Shown here piece by piece: positions 49,071 to 62,560 of a stretch of 64,000 nucleotides of DNA. The notes under the pieces are model-generated. The model was not told the DNA's origin and searched no databases. It worked only from the letters and a program-made list of their open reading frames with translations. The first letter of the stretch is position 1; the number at the start of each line of letters is the position of its first letter. Source of the stretch: Rhipicephalus microplus. Its lineage: Eukaryota > Arthropoda > Arachnida > Ixodida > Ixodidae. The DNA lies in contig NC_134701.1 of the NCBI RefSeq assembly GCF_043290135.1, positions 9,764,001 to 9,828,000 on the forward strand. Reading direction: 5' to 3'. The position numbers were made by a program, and so were the translations under genes.

Positions 49071-52000
49071 GAGTGCAGCGCGACTGTCTCCGTGGCGCAA
49101 TTGGCTAGCGCGATCGGCTGTTAACCGAAAGGTTGGAGCTACGAGCCCACCCGGTGGTGGTGCGGCGCTTTTTTTATTTTGCGCTGGTAGCTTTGAAGAT
49201 ATGTTCTGGTGGTGGTGAGTGTGAAGCAGGACTGTCTCCGTGGCGCAATTGGCTAGCGCGATCGGCTGTTAACCGAAAGGTTGGAGGTACGAGCCCACCC
49301 GGTGGTGGTGCGGCGCTTTTTTTTTCTTTGGGCTGATAGCTTTGAAGATATGTTCTGATGGTGGTGAGAGTGGAGCACGACTGTCTCCATGGCGCAATTG
49401 GCTAGCGCGATCGGCTGTTAACCGAAAGGTTGAAGGTTCGAGCCCATCTGGTGGTGGTGCGGCGCCTTTTTTTTCTTTGGGCTGATAGCTTTGAAGATAT
49501 GTTCTGATGGTGGTAAGAGTGGAGCACGACTGTCTCCATGGCGCAATTGGCTAGCGCGATCGGCTGTTAACCGAAAGGTTGGAGGTACGAGCCAACCCGG
49601 TGGTGGTGCGGTGCTTTTTTTCTTTGGGCTGATAGCTTTCAAGAAATGTTCTGATGGTGGTGAGAGTGGAGCACGACTGTCTCCATGGCGCAATTGGCTA
49701 GCGCGATCGGCTGTTAACCGAAAGGTTGGAGGTTCGAGCCCACCCGGTGGTGGCGCGGCGCTTTTTTCTTTTGGGCTGATAGCTTTGAAGATATGTTCTG
49801 ATGGTGGTGAGAGTGGAGCAGGACTGTCTCCGTGGCGCAATTGGCTAGTGCGATCGGCTGTTAACCGAAAGGTTGGAGGTTCGAGCCCACCCGGTGGTGG
49901 TGCGGCGCATTTTTTTCTTTGGGCTGATAACTTTGAAGCTATGTTCTGATGGTGGTGAGAGTGGAGCGCGACTGTCTCCGTGGCGCAATTGGCTAGCGCG
50001 ATCGGGTGTTAACCGAAAGGTTGGAGCTACGAGCCCACCCGGTGGTGGTGCGGCGCTTTTTTTTCTTTGGGCTGATAGCTTTGAAGATATATTCTTATGG
50101 TGGTGAGAGTGGAGCACGACTGTCCCCGTGGCGCAGTTGGCTAGCGCGATCGGCTGTTAACTGAAATGTTGGAGGTTCGAGCCCACCCGGTGGTGGTGCG
50201 GCGCTTTTTTTCTTTTGGGCTGATAGCTTTGAAGATATGTTCTGATGGTGGTGAGAGTGGAGCAGGACGGTCTCCGTGGCGCAATTGGCTAGTGCGATCG
50301 GCTGTTAACCGAAAGGTTGGAGGTTCGAGCCCACCCGGTGGTGGTGCGGCGCTTTTTTTTTCTTTGGGCTGATAAATTTGAAGCTATGTTCAGATGGTGG
50401 TGAGAGTGGAGCGCGACTGTCTCCGTGGCGCAATTGGCTAGCGCGATCGGGTGTTAACCGAAAGGTTGGAGCTACGAGCCCACCCGGTGGTGGTGCGGCG
50501 CTTTTTTTTCTTTGGGCTGATAGCTTTGAAGATATGTTCTGATGGTGGTGAGAGTGGAGCACGACTGTCTCCGTGGCGCAATTGGCTAGCGCGATCGGCT
50601 GTTAACCGAAAGGTTGAAGGTTCGAGCCCATCCGGTGGTGGTGCGGCGCCTTTTTTTTCTTTGGCCTGATAGCTTTGAAGATATGTTCTGATGGTGGTAA
50701 GAGTGGAGCACGACTGTCTCCATGGCGCAATTGGCTAGCGCGAACGGCTGTTAACCGAAAGGTTGGAGGTACGAGCCAACCCGGTGGTGGTGCGGCGCTT
50801 TTTTTTCTTTGGGCTGATAGCTTTGAAGAAATGTTCTGATGGTGGTGAGAGTGGAGCACGACTGTCTCCATGGCGCAATTGGCTAGCGCGATCGGCTGTT
50901 AACCGAAAGGTTGGAGGTACGAGCACAACCGGTGGTGGTGCGGCGCTTTTTTTTCTTTGGGCTGATAGCTTTGAAGAAATGTTCTGATGGTGGTGAGAGT
51001 GGAGCACGACTGTCTCCGTGGCGCAGTTGGCTAGCGCGATCGGCTGTTAACCGAAATGTTGGAGGTTCGAGCCCACCCGGTGGTGGTGCGGCGCTTTTTT
51101 TCTTTTGGGCTGATAGCATTGAAGATATGTTCTGATGGTGGTGAGAGTGGAGCAGGACTGTCTCCGTGGCGCAATTGGCTAGTGCGATCGGCTGTTAACC
51201 GAAAGGTTGGAGGTTCGAGCCCACCCGGTGGTGGTGCGGCGCTTTTTTTTCTTTGGGCTGATAACTTTGAAACTATGTTCTGATGGTGGTGAGAGTGGAG
51301 CGCGACTGTCTTCGTGGCGCAATTGGCTAGCGCGATCGGGTGTTAACCGAAAGGTTGGAGCTACGAGCCCACCCGGTGGTGGTGCGGCGCTTTTTTTTTC
51401 TTTGGGCTGATAGCTTTGAAGATATGTTCTTATGGTGGTGAGAGTGGAGCACGACTGTCTCCGTGGCGCAATTGGCTAGCGCGATCGGCTGTTAACCGAA
51501 AGGTTGGAGGTACGAGCCCACCCGGTGGTGGTGCGGTGCTTTTTTTTTTCTTTGGACAGATATATTTGAAGATATGTTGTGACGGTGGTGAGAGTGGAGC
51601 ATGACTGTCTCTGTGGCGCAATCACCTAGCGCGATTGGCTGTTAACCGAAAGGTTGGAGGTACGAGCCCACCAGGTGGTGGTGCGGCGCCTTTTTTTCTT
51701 TGGGCTGATAGCTCTGAAGAAATGTTCTGACGGTGGTGAGAGTTGAGCACGACTGTCTTCGTGGGGCAATTGGCTATGCGATCGGCTGTTAACGGAAAAG
51801 TTGGAGGTTCGAGCCCTCCCGGGAGTGGTGTGTTGCCTTTTTTTCTTTGGGCTGATAGCTTTGAAGATATGTTCTGATGGTGGTGAGAGTGGAGCAGAAC
51901 TGTCTCCGTGGCGCAATTGGCTGGCGCGATCGGCTGTTAACCGCAAGGTTGGAGGTACGAGCCCACCCGGTGGTGGTGCGGCGCTTTTTTTTCTTTGGGC

Positions 52001-53030
52001 TGATAGCTTTGAAGATATGTTCTTATGGTGGTTAGAGTGGAGCACGACTGTCTCCGTGGCGCAATTGGCTAGCGCGATCGGCTGTTAACCGAAAGGTTGG
52101 AGGTACGAGCCCACCCGGTGGTGGTGCGGTGCTTTTTTTTCTTTGGACAGATATATTTGAAGATATGTTCTGGTGGTGGTGAGTGTGGAGCAGGACTGTC
52201 TCCGTGGCGCAATGGGCTAGCGTCATCGGCTGTTAACCGAAAGGTTGGAGGTACGAGCACACCCGGTGGTGGTGCGGCGCTTTTTTTTTCTTTGGGCTGA
52301 TAGCTTTGAAGAAATGTTCTGATGGTGTTGAGAGTGGAGCACGACTGTCTCCGTGGCGCAGTTGGCTAGCGCGATCGGCTGTTAACCGAAATGTTGGAGG
52401 TTCGAGCCCACCCGGTGGTGGTGCGGCGCTTTTTTTCTTTTGGGCTGATAGCTTTGAAGATATGTTCTGATGGTGGTGAGAGTGGAGCAGGACTGTCTCC
52501 GTGGCGCAATTGCCTAGTGCGATCGGCTGTTAACCGAAAGGTTGGAGGTTCGAGCCCACCCGGTGGTGGTGCGGCGCTTTTTTTTTGGCTGATAAGTTTG
52601 AAGCTATGTTCTGATGGTGGTGAGAGTGGAGCGCGACTGTCTCCGTGGCGCAATTGGCTAGCGCGATCGGCTGTTAACCGAAAGGTTGGATCTACGAGCC
52701 CACCCGGTGGTGGTGCGGCGCTCTTTTTGGACTGATAGCTTTGAAGAAATGTTCTGATGGTGGTGAGAGTGGAGCACGACTGTCTCCCTGGCGCAGTTGC
52801 CTAGCGCGATCGGCTGGTAACCGAAATGTTGGAGGTTCGAGCCCACCCGGTGGTGGCGCGGCGCTTTTTTTCTTTTGGGCTGATAGCTTTGAAGATATGT
52901 TCTGATGGTGGTGAGAGTGGAGCAGGACTGTCTCCGTGGCGCAATTGGCTAGTGCGATCGGCTGTTAACCGAAAGGTTGGAGGTTCGAGCCCACCCGGTG
53001 GTGGTGCGGCGCTTTTTTTTTCTTTGGGCC
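49070..53030 (+). repeat. Copied block matching 30.9-35.3 kb, empty insertion site
   Basis: Variants at 49491, 49873, 50763 and 51207 match 31340, 31723, 32612 and 33056 at an offset of 18150-18151. After the site of the Penelope-like insertion the offset drops to 17729 (51801 against 34072, 52097 against 34368). The difference of 422 equals the 412-bp insert plus its 11-bp duplication, less one extra T in the tract at 51540-51549. This block therefore holds the uninterrupted version of the insertion site at 51527-51537. Confidence 0.88.
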
Positions 53031-55690
53031 GATAGCTCTGAAGAAATGTTCTGACGGTGGTGAGAGTGGAGCAGGACGGTCTCCGTGGCGCAATTGGCTA
53101 GTGCGATCGGCTGTTAACCGAAAGGTTGGAGCTACGAGCCCACCCGGTGGTGGTGCGGCGCTTTTTTTTTCTTTGGGCTGATAGCTTTGAAGATATGTTC
53201 TTATGGTGGTGAGAGTGGAGCACGACTGTCTCCGTGGCGCAATTGGCTAGCGCGATCGGCTGTTAACCGAAAGGTTGGAAGTACGAGCCCACCCGGTGGT
53301 GGTGCGGTGCTTTTTTTTCTTTGGACAGATATATTTGAAGATATGTTGTGACGGTGGTGAGAGTGGAGCATGACTGTCTCCGTGGCGCAATCAGCTAGCG
53401 CGATTGGCTGTTAACCGAAAGGTTGGAGGTACGAGCCCACCAGGTGGTGGTGCGGCGCCTTTTTTTCTTTGGGCTGATAGCTCTGAAGAAATGTTCTGAC
53501 GGTGGTGAGAGTGGAGCACGACTGTCTTCGTGGCGCAATTGGCTATGCGATCGGCTGTTAACTGAAAAGTTGGAGGTTCGAGCTTTCCCGGGAGTGGTGT
53601 GTTGCCTTTTTTTCTTTGGGCTGATAGCTTTGAAGATATGTTCTGATGGTGGTGAGAGTGGAGCAGAACTGTCTCCGTGGCGCAATTGGCTGGCGCGATC
53701 GGCTGTTAACCGCAAGGTTGGAGGTACGAGCCCACCCGGTGGTGGTGCGGCGCTTTTTTTTCTTTGGGCTGATAGCTTTGAAGATATGTTCTTATGGTGG
53801 TGAGAGTGGAGCACGACTGTCTCCGTGGCGCAATTGGCTAGCGCGATCGGCTGTTAACCGAACGGTTGGAGGTACGAGCCCACCCGGTGGTGGTGCGGTG
53901 CTTTTTTTTCTTTGGACAGATATATTTGAAGATATGTTCTGGTGGTGGTGAGTGTGGAGCAGGATTGTCTTCGTGGCGCAATTGGCTAGCGTCATCGGCT
54001 GTTAACCGAAAGGTTGGAGGTACGAGCACACCCGGTGGTGGTGCGGCGCTTTTTTTTTCTTTGGGCTGATAGCTTCGAAGAAATGTTCTGATGGTGTTGA
54101 GAGGGGAGCACGACTGTCTCCTTGGCGCAGTTGGCTAGCGCGATCGCCTGGTAACCGAAATGTTGGAGGTTCGAGCCCACCCGGTGGTGGTGCGGCGCTT
54201 TTTTTCTTTTGGGCTGATAGCTTTGAAGATATGTTCTGATGGTGGTGAGAGTGGAGCAGGACTGTTTCCGTGGCGCGATTGCCTAGTGCGATCGGCTGTT
54301 AACCGAAAGGTTGGAGGTTCGAGCCCACCCGGTGGTGGTGCGGCGCTTTTTTTCTTTGGGCTGATAAATTTGAAGCTATGTTCTGATGGTGGTGAGAGTG
54401 GAGCGCGGTTGTCTCCGTGGCGCAATTGGCTAGCGCGATCGGCTGTTAACCGAAAGGTTGGAGGTACGAGCACAACCGGTGGTGGTGCGGCGATTTTTTT
54501 TCTTTGGCCTGATAGCTTTGAAGAAATGTTCTGATGGTGGTGAGAGTGCAGCACGACTGTCTCCGTGGCGCAGTTGGCTAGCGCAATCGGCTGTTAACCA
54601 AAATGTTGGATGTTCGAGCCCACCCGGTGGTGGTGCGGCGCTTTTTTTCTTTTGGGCTGATAGCTTTGAAGATATGTTCTGATGGTGGTGAGAGTGCAGC
54701 GCGACTGTCTCTGTGGCGCATTTGGCTAGCGCGATCGGCTGTTAACCGAAAGGTTGGAGCTACGAGCCCACCCGGTGGTGGTGCGGCGCTTTTTTTATTT
54801 TGCGCTGATAGCTTTGAAGATATGTTCTGGTGGTGGTGAGTGTGGAGCAGGACTGTCTCCGTGGCGCAATTGGCTAGCGCGATCGGCTGTTAACCGAAAG
54901 GTTGGAGTACGAGCCCACCCGGTGGTGGTGCGGCGATTTTTTTTTCTTTGGGCTGATAGCTTTGAAGATATGTTCTGATGGTGGTGAGAGTGGAGCACGA
55001 CTGTCTCCGTGGCGCAATTGGCTAGCGCGATCGGCTGTTAACCGAAAGGTTGGATCTACGAGCACAACCGGTGGTGGTGCGGCGCTTTTTTTTCTTTGGG
55101 CTGATAGCTTTGAAGAAATGTTCTGATGGTGGTGAGAGTGGAGCACGACTGTCTCCGTGGCGCAGTTGGCTAGCCCGATCGGCTGTTAACCGAAATGTTG
55201 GAGGTTCGAGCCCACCCGGTGGTGGTGCGGCGCTTTTTTTCTTTTGGGCTGATAGCTTTGAAGATATGTTCTGATGGTGGTGAGAGTGCAGCGCGACTGT
55301 CTCCGTGGCGCAATTGGCTAGCGCGATCGGCTGTTAACCGAAAGGTTGGAGCTACGAGCCCACCCGGTGGTGGTGCGGCGCTTTTTTTTCTTTGGGCTGA
55401 TAGCTTTGAAGGAATGTTCTGATGGTGGTGAGAATGGAGCACGACTGTCTCCGTGGCGCAGTTGGCTAGCGCGATCGGCTGTCAACCGAAATGTTGGAGG
55501 TTCGAGCCCACCCGGTGGTGGCGCGGCGCTTTTTTTCTTTTGGGCTGATAGCTTTGAAGATATGTTCTGATGGTGGTGAGAGTGGAGCAGGACTGTCTCC
55601 GTGGCGCAATTGGCTAGTGCGATCGGCTGTTAACCGAAAGGTTGGAGGTTCGAGCCCACCCGGTGGTGGTGCGGCGCTTTTTTTTCTTTG
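52030..55690 (+). repeat. Copied block matching 36.1-39.7 kb
   Basis: Variants at 52097, 52391, 53423, 54160, 55346 and 55491 match 36137, 36431, 37464, 38201, 39387 and 39532 at an offset of 15959-15960. It overlaps the previous block because 33.8-35.3 kb and 35.6-37.05 kb are themselves duplicates. Similarity ends near 55690, where the sequence switches to the GAAACTATG variant. Confidence 0.82.
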
Positions 55691-58600
55691 GGCTGATAAC
55701 TTTGAAACTATGTTCTGATGGTGGTGAGAGTGGAGCGCGACTGTCTTCGTGGCGCAATTGGCTAGCGCGATCGGGTGTTAACCGAAAGGTTGGAGCTACG
55801 AGCCCACCCGGTGGTGGTGCGGCGCTTTTTTTTTCTTTGGGCTGATAGCTTTGAAGATATGTTCTTATGGTGGTGAGAGTGGAGCACGACTGTCTCCGTG
55901 GCGCAATTGGCTAGCGCGATCGGCTGTTAACCGAAAGGTTGGAGGTACGAGCCCACCCGGTGGTGGTGCGGTGCTTTTTTTTTCTTTGGACAGATATATT
56001 TGAAGATATGTTGTGACGGTGGTGAGAGTGGAGCATGACTGTCTCTGTGGCGCAATCACCTAGCGCGATTGGCTGTTAACCGAAAGGTTGGAGGTACGAG
56101 CCCACCAGGTGGTGGTGCGGCGCCTTTTTTTCTTTGGGCTGATAGCTCTGCAGAAATGTTCTGACGGTGGTGAGAGTTGAGCACGACTGTCTTCGTGGGG
56201 CAATTGGCTATGCGATCGGCTGTTAACGGAAAAGTTGGAGGTTCGAGCCCTCCCGGGAGTGGTGTGTTGCCTTTTTTTCTTTGGGCTGATAGCTTTGAAG
56301 ATATGTTCTGGTGGTGGTGAGAGTGGAGCAGAACTGTCTCCGTGGCGCAATTGGCTGGCGCGATCGGCTGTTAACCGCAAGGTTGGAGGTACGAGCCCAC
56401 CCGGTGGTGGTGCGGCGCTTTTTTTTCTTTGGGCTGATAGCTTTGAAGATATGTTCTTATGGTGGTTAGAGTGGAGCACGACTGTCTCCGTGGCGCAATT
56501 GGCTAGCGCGATCGGCTGTTAACCGAAAGGTTGGAGGTACGAGCCCACCCGGTGGTGGTGCGGTGCTTTTTTTTCTTTGGACAGATATATTTGAAGATAT
56601 GTTCTGGTGGTGGTGAGTGTGGAGCAGGACTGTCTCCGTGGCGCAATTGGCTAGCGTCATCGGCTGTTAACCGAAAGGTTGGAGGTACGAGCACACCCGG
56701 TGGTGGTGCGGCGCTTTTTTTTTCTTTGGGCTGATAGCTTTGAAGAAATGTTCTGATGGTGTTGAGAGTGGAGCACGACTGTCTCCGTGGCGCAGTTGGC
56801 TAGCGCGATCGGCTGTTAACCGAAATGTTGGAGGTTCGAGCCCACCCGGTGGTGGTGCGGCGCTTTTTTTCTTTTGGGCTGATAGCTTTGAAGATATGTT
56901 CTGATGGTGGTGAGAGTGGAGCAGGACTGTCTCCGTGGCGCAATTGCCTAGTGCGATCGGCTGTTAACCGAAAGGTTGGAGGTTCGAGCCCACCCGGTGG
57001 TGGTGCGGCGCTTTTTTTTTGGCTGATAAGTTTGAAGCTATGTTCTGATGGTGGTGAGAGTGGAGCGCGACTGTCTCCGTGGCGCAATTGGCTAGCGCGA
57101 TCGGCTGTTAACCGAAAGGTTGGATCTACGAGCCCACCCGGTGGTGGTGCGGCGCTCTTTTTGGACTGATAGCTTTGAAGAAATGTTCTGATGGTGGTGA
57201 GAGTGGAGCACGACTGTCTCCCTGGCGCAGTTGCCTAGCGCGATCGGCTGGTAACCGAAATGTTGGAGGTTCGAGCCCACCAGGTGGTGGTGCGGCGCCT
57301 TTTTTTCTTTGGGCTGATAGCTCTGAAGAAATGTTCTGACGGTGGTGAGAGTGGAGCACGACTGTCTTCGTGGCGCAATTGGCTATGCGATCGGCTGTTA
57401 ACTGAAAAGTTGGAGGTTCGAGCTTTCCCGGGAGTGGTGTGTTGCCTTTTTTTCTTTGGGCTGATAGCTTTGAAGATATGTTCTGATGGTGGTGAGAGTG
57501 GAGCAGAACTGTCTCCGTGGCGCAATTGGCTGGCGCGATCGGCTGTTAACCGCAAGGTTGGAGGTACGAGCCCACCCGGTGGTGGTGCGGCGCTTTTTTT
57601 TCTTTGGGCTGATAGCTTTGAAGATATGTTCTTATGGTGGTGAGAGTGGAGCACGACTGTCTCCGTGGCGCAATTGGCTAGCGCGATCGGCTGTTAACCG
57701 AACGGTTGGAGGTACGAGCCCACCCGGTGGTGGTGCGGTGCTTTTTTTTCTTTGGACAGATATATTTGAAGATATGTTCTGGTGGTGGTGAGTGTGGAGC
57801 AGGATTGTCTTCGTGGCGCAATTGGCTAGCGTCATCGGCTGTTAACCGAAAGGTTGGAGGTACGAGCACACCCGGTGGTGGTGCGGCGCTTTTTTTTTCT
57901 TTGGGCTGATAGCTTCGAAGAAATGTTCTGATGGTGTTGAGAGGGGAGCACGACTGTCTCCTTGGCGCAGTTGGCTAGCGCGATCGCCTGGTAACCGAAA
58001 TGTTGGAGGTTCGAGCCCACCCGGTGGTGGTGCGGCGCTTTTTTTCTTTTGGGCTGATAGCTTTGAAGATATGTTCTGATGGTGGTGAGAGTGGAGCAGG
58101 ACTGTTTCCGTGGCGCGATTGCCTAGTGCGATCGGCTGTTAACCGAAAGGTTGGAGGTTCGAGCCCACCCGGTGGTGGTGCGGCGCTTTTTTTCTTTGGG
58201 CTGATAAATTTGAAGCTATGTTCTGATGGTGGTGAGAGTGGAGCGCGGTTGTCTCCGTGGCGCAATTGGCTAGCGCGATCGGCTGTTAACCGAAAGGTTG
58301 GAGGTACGAGCACAACCGGTGGTGGTGCGGCGATTTTTTTTCTTTGGCCTGATAGCTTTGAAGAAATGTTCTGATGGTGGTGAGAGTGCAGCACGACTGT
58401 CTCCGTGGCGCAGTTGGCTAGCGCAATCGGCTGTTAACCAAAATGTTGGATGTTCGAGCCCACTCGGTGGTGGTGCGGCGCTTTTTTTCTTTTGGGCTGA
58501 TAGCTTTGAAGATATGTTCTGATGGTGGTGAGAGTGCAGCGCGACTGTCTCTGTGGCGCATTTGGCTAGCGCGATCGGCTGTTAACCGAAAGGTTGGAGC

Positions 58601-61600
58601 TACGAGCCCACCCGGTGGTGGTGCGGCGCTTTTTTTATTTTGCGCTGATAGCTTTGAAGATATGTTCTGGTGGTGGTGAGTGTGGAGCAGGACTGTCTCC
58701 GTGGCGCAATTGGCTAGCGCGATCGGCTGTTAACCGAAAGGTTGGAGTACGAGCCCACCCGGTGGTGGTGCGGCGATTTTTTTTTTGGGCTGATAGCTTT
58801 GAAGATATGTTCTGATGGTGGTGAGAGTGGAGCACGACTGTCTCCGTGGCGCAATTGGCTAGCGCGATCGGCTGTTAACCAAAAGGTTGGAGGTACGAGC
58901 ACAACCGGTGGTGGTGCGGCGCTTTTTTTTCTTTGGGCTGATAGCTTTGAAGAAATGTTCTGATGGTGGTGAGAGTGGAGCACGACTGTCTCCGTGGCGC
59001 AGTTGGCTAGCGCGATCGGCTGTTAACCGAAATGTTGGAGGTTCGAGCCCACCCGGTGGTGGTGCGGCGCTTTTTTTCTTTTGGGCTGATAGCTTTGAAG
59101 ATATGTTCTGATGGTGGTGAGAGTGCAGCGCGACTGTCTCCGTGGCGCAATTGGCTAGCGCGATCGGCTGTTAACCGAAACGTTGGAGCTACGAGCCCAC
59201 CCGGTGGTGGTGCGGCGCTTTTTTTTCTTTGGGCTGATAGCTTTGAAGGAATGTTCTGATGGTGGTGAGAATGGAGCACGACTGTCTCCGTGGCGCAGTT
59301 GGCTAGCGCGATCGGCTGTCAACCGAAATGTTGGAGGTTCGAGCCCACCCGGTGGTGGCGCGGCGCTTTTTTTCTTTTGGGCTGATAGCTTTGAAGATAT
59401 GTTCTGATGGTGGTGAGAGTGGAGCAGGACTGTCTCCGTGGCGCAATTGGCTAGTGCGATCGGCTGTTAACCGAAAGGTTGGAGGTTCGAGCCCACCCGG
59501 TGGTGGTGCGGCGCTTTTTTTTCTTTGGGCTGATAACTTTGAAGCTATGTTCTGATGGTGGTGAGAGTGGAGCGCGACTGTCTCCGTGGCACAATTGGCT
59601 AGCGCGATCGGGTGTTAACCGAAAGGTTGGAGCTACGAGCCCACCCGGTGGTGGTGCGGCGCTTTTTTTTCTTTGGGCTGATAGCTTTGAAGATATGTTC
59701 TTATGGTGGTGAGAGTGGAGCACGACTGTCCCCGTTGCGCAGTTGGCTAGCGCGATCGGCTCTTAACTGAAATGTTGGAGGTTCGAGCCCACCCGGTGGT
59801 GGTGCGGCGCTTTTTTTCTTTTGGGCTGATAGCTTTGAAGATATGTTCTGATGGTGGTGAGAGTGGAGCAGGACGGTCTCCGTGGCGCAATTGGCTAGTG
59901 CGATCGGCTGTTAACCGAAAGGTTGGAGGTTCGAGCCCACCCGGTGGTGGTGCGGCGCTTTTTTTTCTTTGGGCTGATAACTTTGAAGTTTTGTTCTGAT
60001 GGTGGTGAGAGTGGAGCGCGACTGTCTCCGTGGCGAAATTGGCTAGCGCGATCGGGTGTTAACCGAAAGGTTGGAGCTACGAGCCCACCCGGTGGTGGTG
60101 CAGCGCTTTTTTTTCTTTGGGCTGATAGCTTTGAAGATATGTTCTTATGGTGGTGAGAGTGGAGCACGACTGTCTCCGTGTCACAATTGGCTAGAGCGAT
60201 CGGCTGTTAACCGAAAGGTTGTAGGTTCGAGCCCATCCGGTGGTGGTGCGGTGCTTTATTTTTCTTTGGGCTGATAGCTTTGAAGATATGTTCTGATGGT
60301 GGTGAGAGTGGAGCAGGACTCTCTCCGTGGCGAATAGACTAGCGCGATCGGCTGTTAACCGAGAGGTTGGAGGTACGAGCCCACCCGAGGGAGGTGCGGC
60401 GCTTTTATTTCTTTGGGCTGATAGCTCTGAAGAAATGTTCTGACGGTGGTGAGAGTGGAGCACGACTGTCTTCGTGGCGCATTTGGCTATGCGATCGGCT
60501 GTTAACTGAAACGTTGGAGGTTCGAGCCCTCCCCTGGAGTGGTGTGTTGTTTTTTTTCTTTGGGCTTATAGCTTTGAAGATATGTTCTGATGGTGGTGAG
60601 AGTGAAGCACGACTGTCTCCGTGGCACAATTGGCTAGCGCGATCGGCTGTTAACCGAAAGGTTGGAGGTACGAGCACACCCGGTGGTGGTGCGGCGCTTT
60701 TTTTTCTTTGGCTGATAGCTTTGAAGAAATGTTCTGATGGTGGTGAGAGTGGAGCAGGACTGTCTCCGTGGCGCAATTGCCTAGTGCGATCGGCTGTTAA
60801 CCGAAAGGTTGGAGGTTCGAGCCCACCCGGTGGTGGTGCGGCGCTTTTTTTTGGCTGATAAATTTGAAGCTATGTTCTGATGGTGGTGAGAGTGGAGCGC
60901 GACTGTCTCCGTGGCGCAATTGGCTAGCGCGATCGGCTGTTAACCGAAAGGTTGGAGCTACGAGCCCACCCGGTGGTGGTGCGGCGCTCTTTTTGGACTG
61001 ATAGCTTTGAAGAAATGTTCTGATGGTGGTGAGAGTGGAGCACGGCTGTCTCCCTGGCGCAGTTGCCTAGCGCGATCGGCTGGTAACCGAAATGTTGGAG
61101 GTTCGAGCCCACCCGGTGGTGGCGCGGCGCTTTTTTTTCTTTTGGGCTGATAGCTTTGAAGATATGTTCTGATGGTGGTGAGAGTGGAGCAGGACTGTCT
61201 CCGTGGCGCAATTGGCTAGTGCGATCGGCTGTTAACCGAAAGGTTGGAGGTTCGAGCCCACCCGGTGGTGGTGCGGCGCTTTTTTTTTCTTTGGGCCGAT
61301 AGCTCTGAAGAAATGTTCTGACGGTGGTGAGAGTGGAGCAGGACGTTCTCCGTGGCGCAGTTGGCTAGCGCGATCGGCTGTTAACCGAAATGTTGGAGGT
61401 TCGAGCCCACCCGGTGGTGGTGTGGCGCTTTTTTTCTTTTGGGCTGATAGCTTTGAAGATATGTTCTGATGGTGGTGAGAGTGCAGCGCGACTGTCTCTG
61501 TGGCGCAATTGGCTAGCGCGATCGGCTGTTAACCGAAAGGTTGGAGCTACGAGCCCACCCGGTGGTGGTGCGGCGCTTTTTTTTCTTTGGGCTGATAGCT

Positions 61601-62560
61601 TTGAAGAATTGTTCTGATGGTGGTGAGAGTGGAGCACGACTGTCTCCGTGGCGCAGTTGGCTAGCGCGATCGGCTGTCAACCGAAATGTTGGAGGTTCGA
61701 GCCCACCCGGTGGTGGCGCGGCGCTTTTTTTCTTTTGGGCTGATAGCTTTGAAGATATGTTCTGATGGTGGTGAGAGTGGAGCAGGACTGTCTCCGTGGC
61801 GCAATTGGCTAGTGCGATCGGCTGTTAACCGAAAGGTTGGAGGTTCGAGCCCACCCGGTGGTGGTGCGGCGCTTTTTTTTCTTTGGGCTGATAACTTTGA
61901 AGCTATGTTCTGATGGTGGTGAGAGTGGAGCGCGACTGTCTCCGTGGCGCAATTGGCTAGCGCGATCGGGTGTTAACCGAAAGGTTGGAGCTACGAGCCC
62001 ACCCGGTGGTGGTGCGGCGCTTTTTTTTCTTTGGGCTGATAGCTTTGAAGATATGTTCTTATGGTGGTGAGAGTGGAGCACGACTGTCCCCGTGGCGCAG
62101 TTGGCTAGCGCGATCGGCTCTTAACTGAAATGTTGGAGGTTCGAGCCCACCCGGTGGTGGTGCGGCGCTTTTTTTCTTTTGGGCTGATAGCTTTGAAGAT
62201 ATGTTCTGATGGTGGTGAGAGTGGAGCAGGACGGTCTCCGTGGCGCAATTGGCTAGTGCGATCGGCTGTTAACCGAAAGGTTGGAGGTTCGAGCCCACCC
62301 GGTGGTGGTGCGGCGCTTTTTTTTCTTTGGGCTGATAACTTTGATGTTATGTTCTGATGGTGGTGAGAGTGGAGCGCGACTGTCTCCGTGGCGCAATTGG
62401 CTAGCACGATCGGGTGTTAACCGAAAGGTTGGAGCTACGAGCCCACCCGGTGGTGGTGCAGCGCTTTTTTTTCTTTGGGCTGATAGCTTTGAAGATATGT
62501 TCTTATGGTGGTGAGAGTGGAGCACGACTGTCTCCGTGGCACAATTGGCTAGAGCGATCG
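55650..62560 (+). repeat. Copied block matching 35.2-42.7 kb, four units deleted
   Basis: From 55642 to about 57275 the sequence matches 35248-36880 at an offset of 20394. From about 57290 it matches 37490 onward at an offset near 19797 (58000 against 38201, 59328 against 39532, 60367 against 40571, 61686 against 41889, 62281 against 42484). The lost 595-597 bp is four units. Beyond about 62520 the sequence follows the 47.6-48.0 kb type instead. The deletion junction falls within one chimeric tRNA-like unit. Confidence 0.82.
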
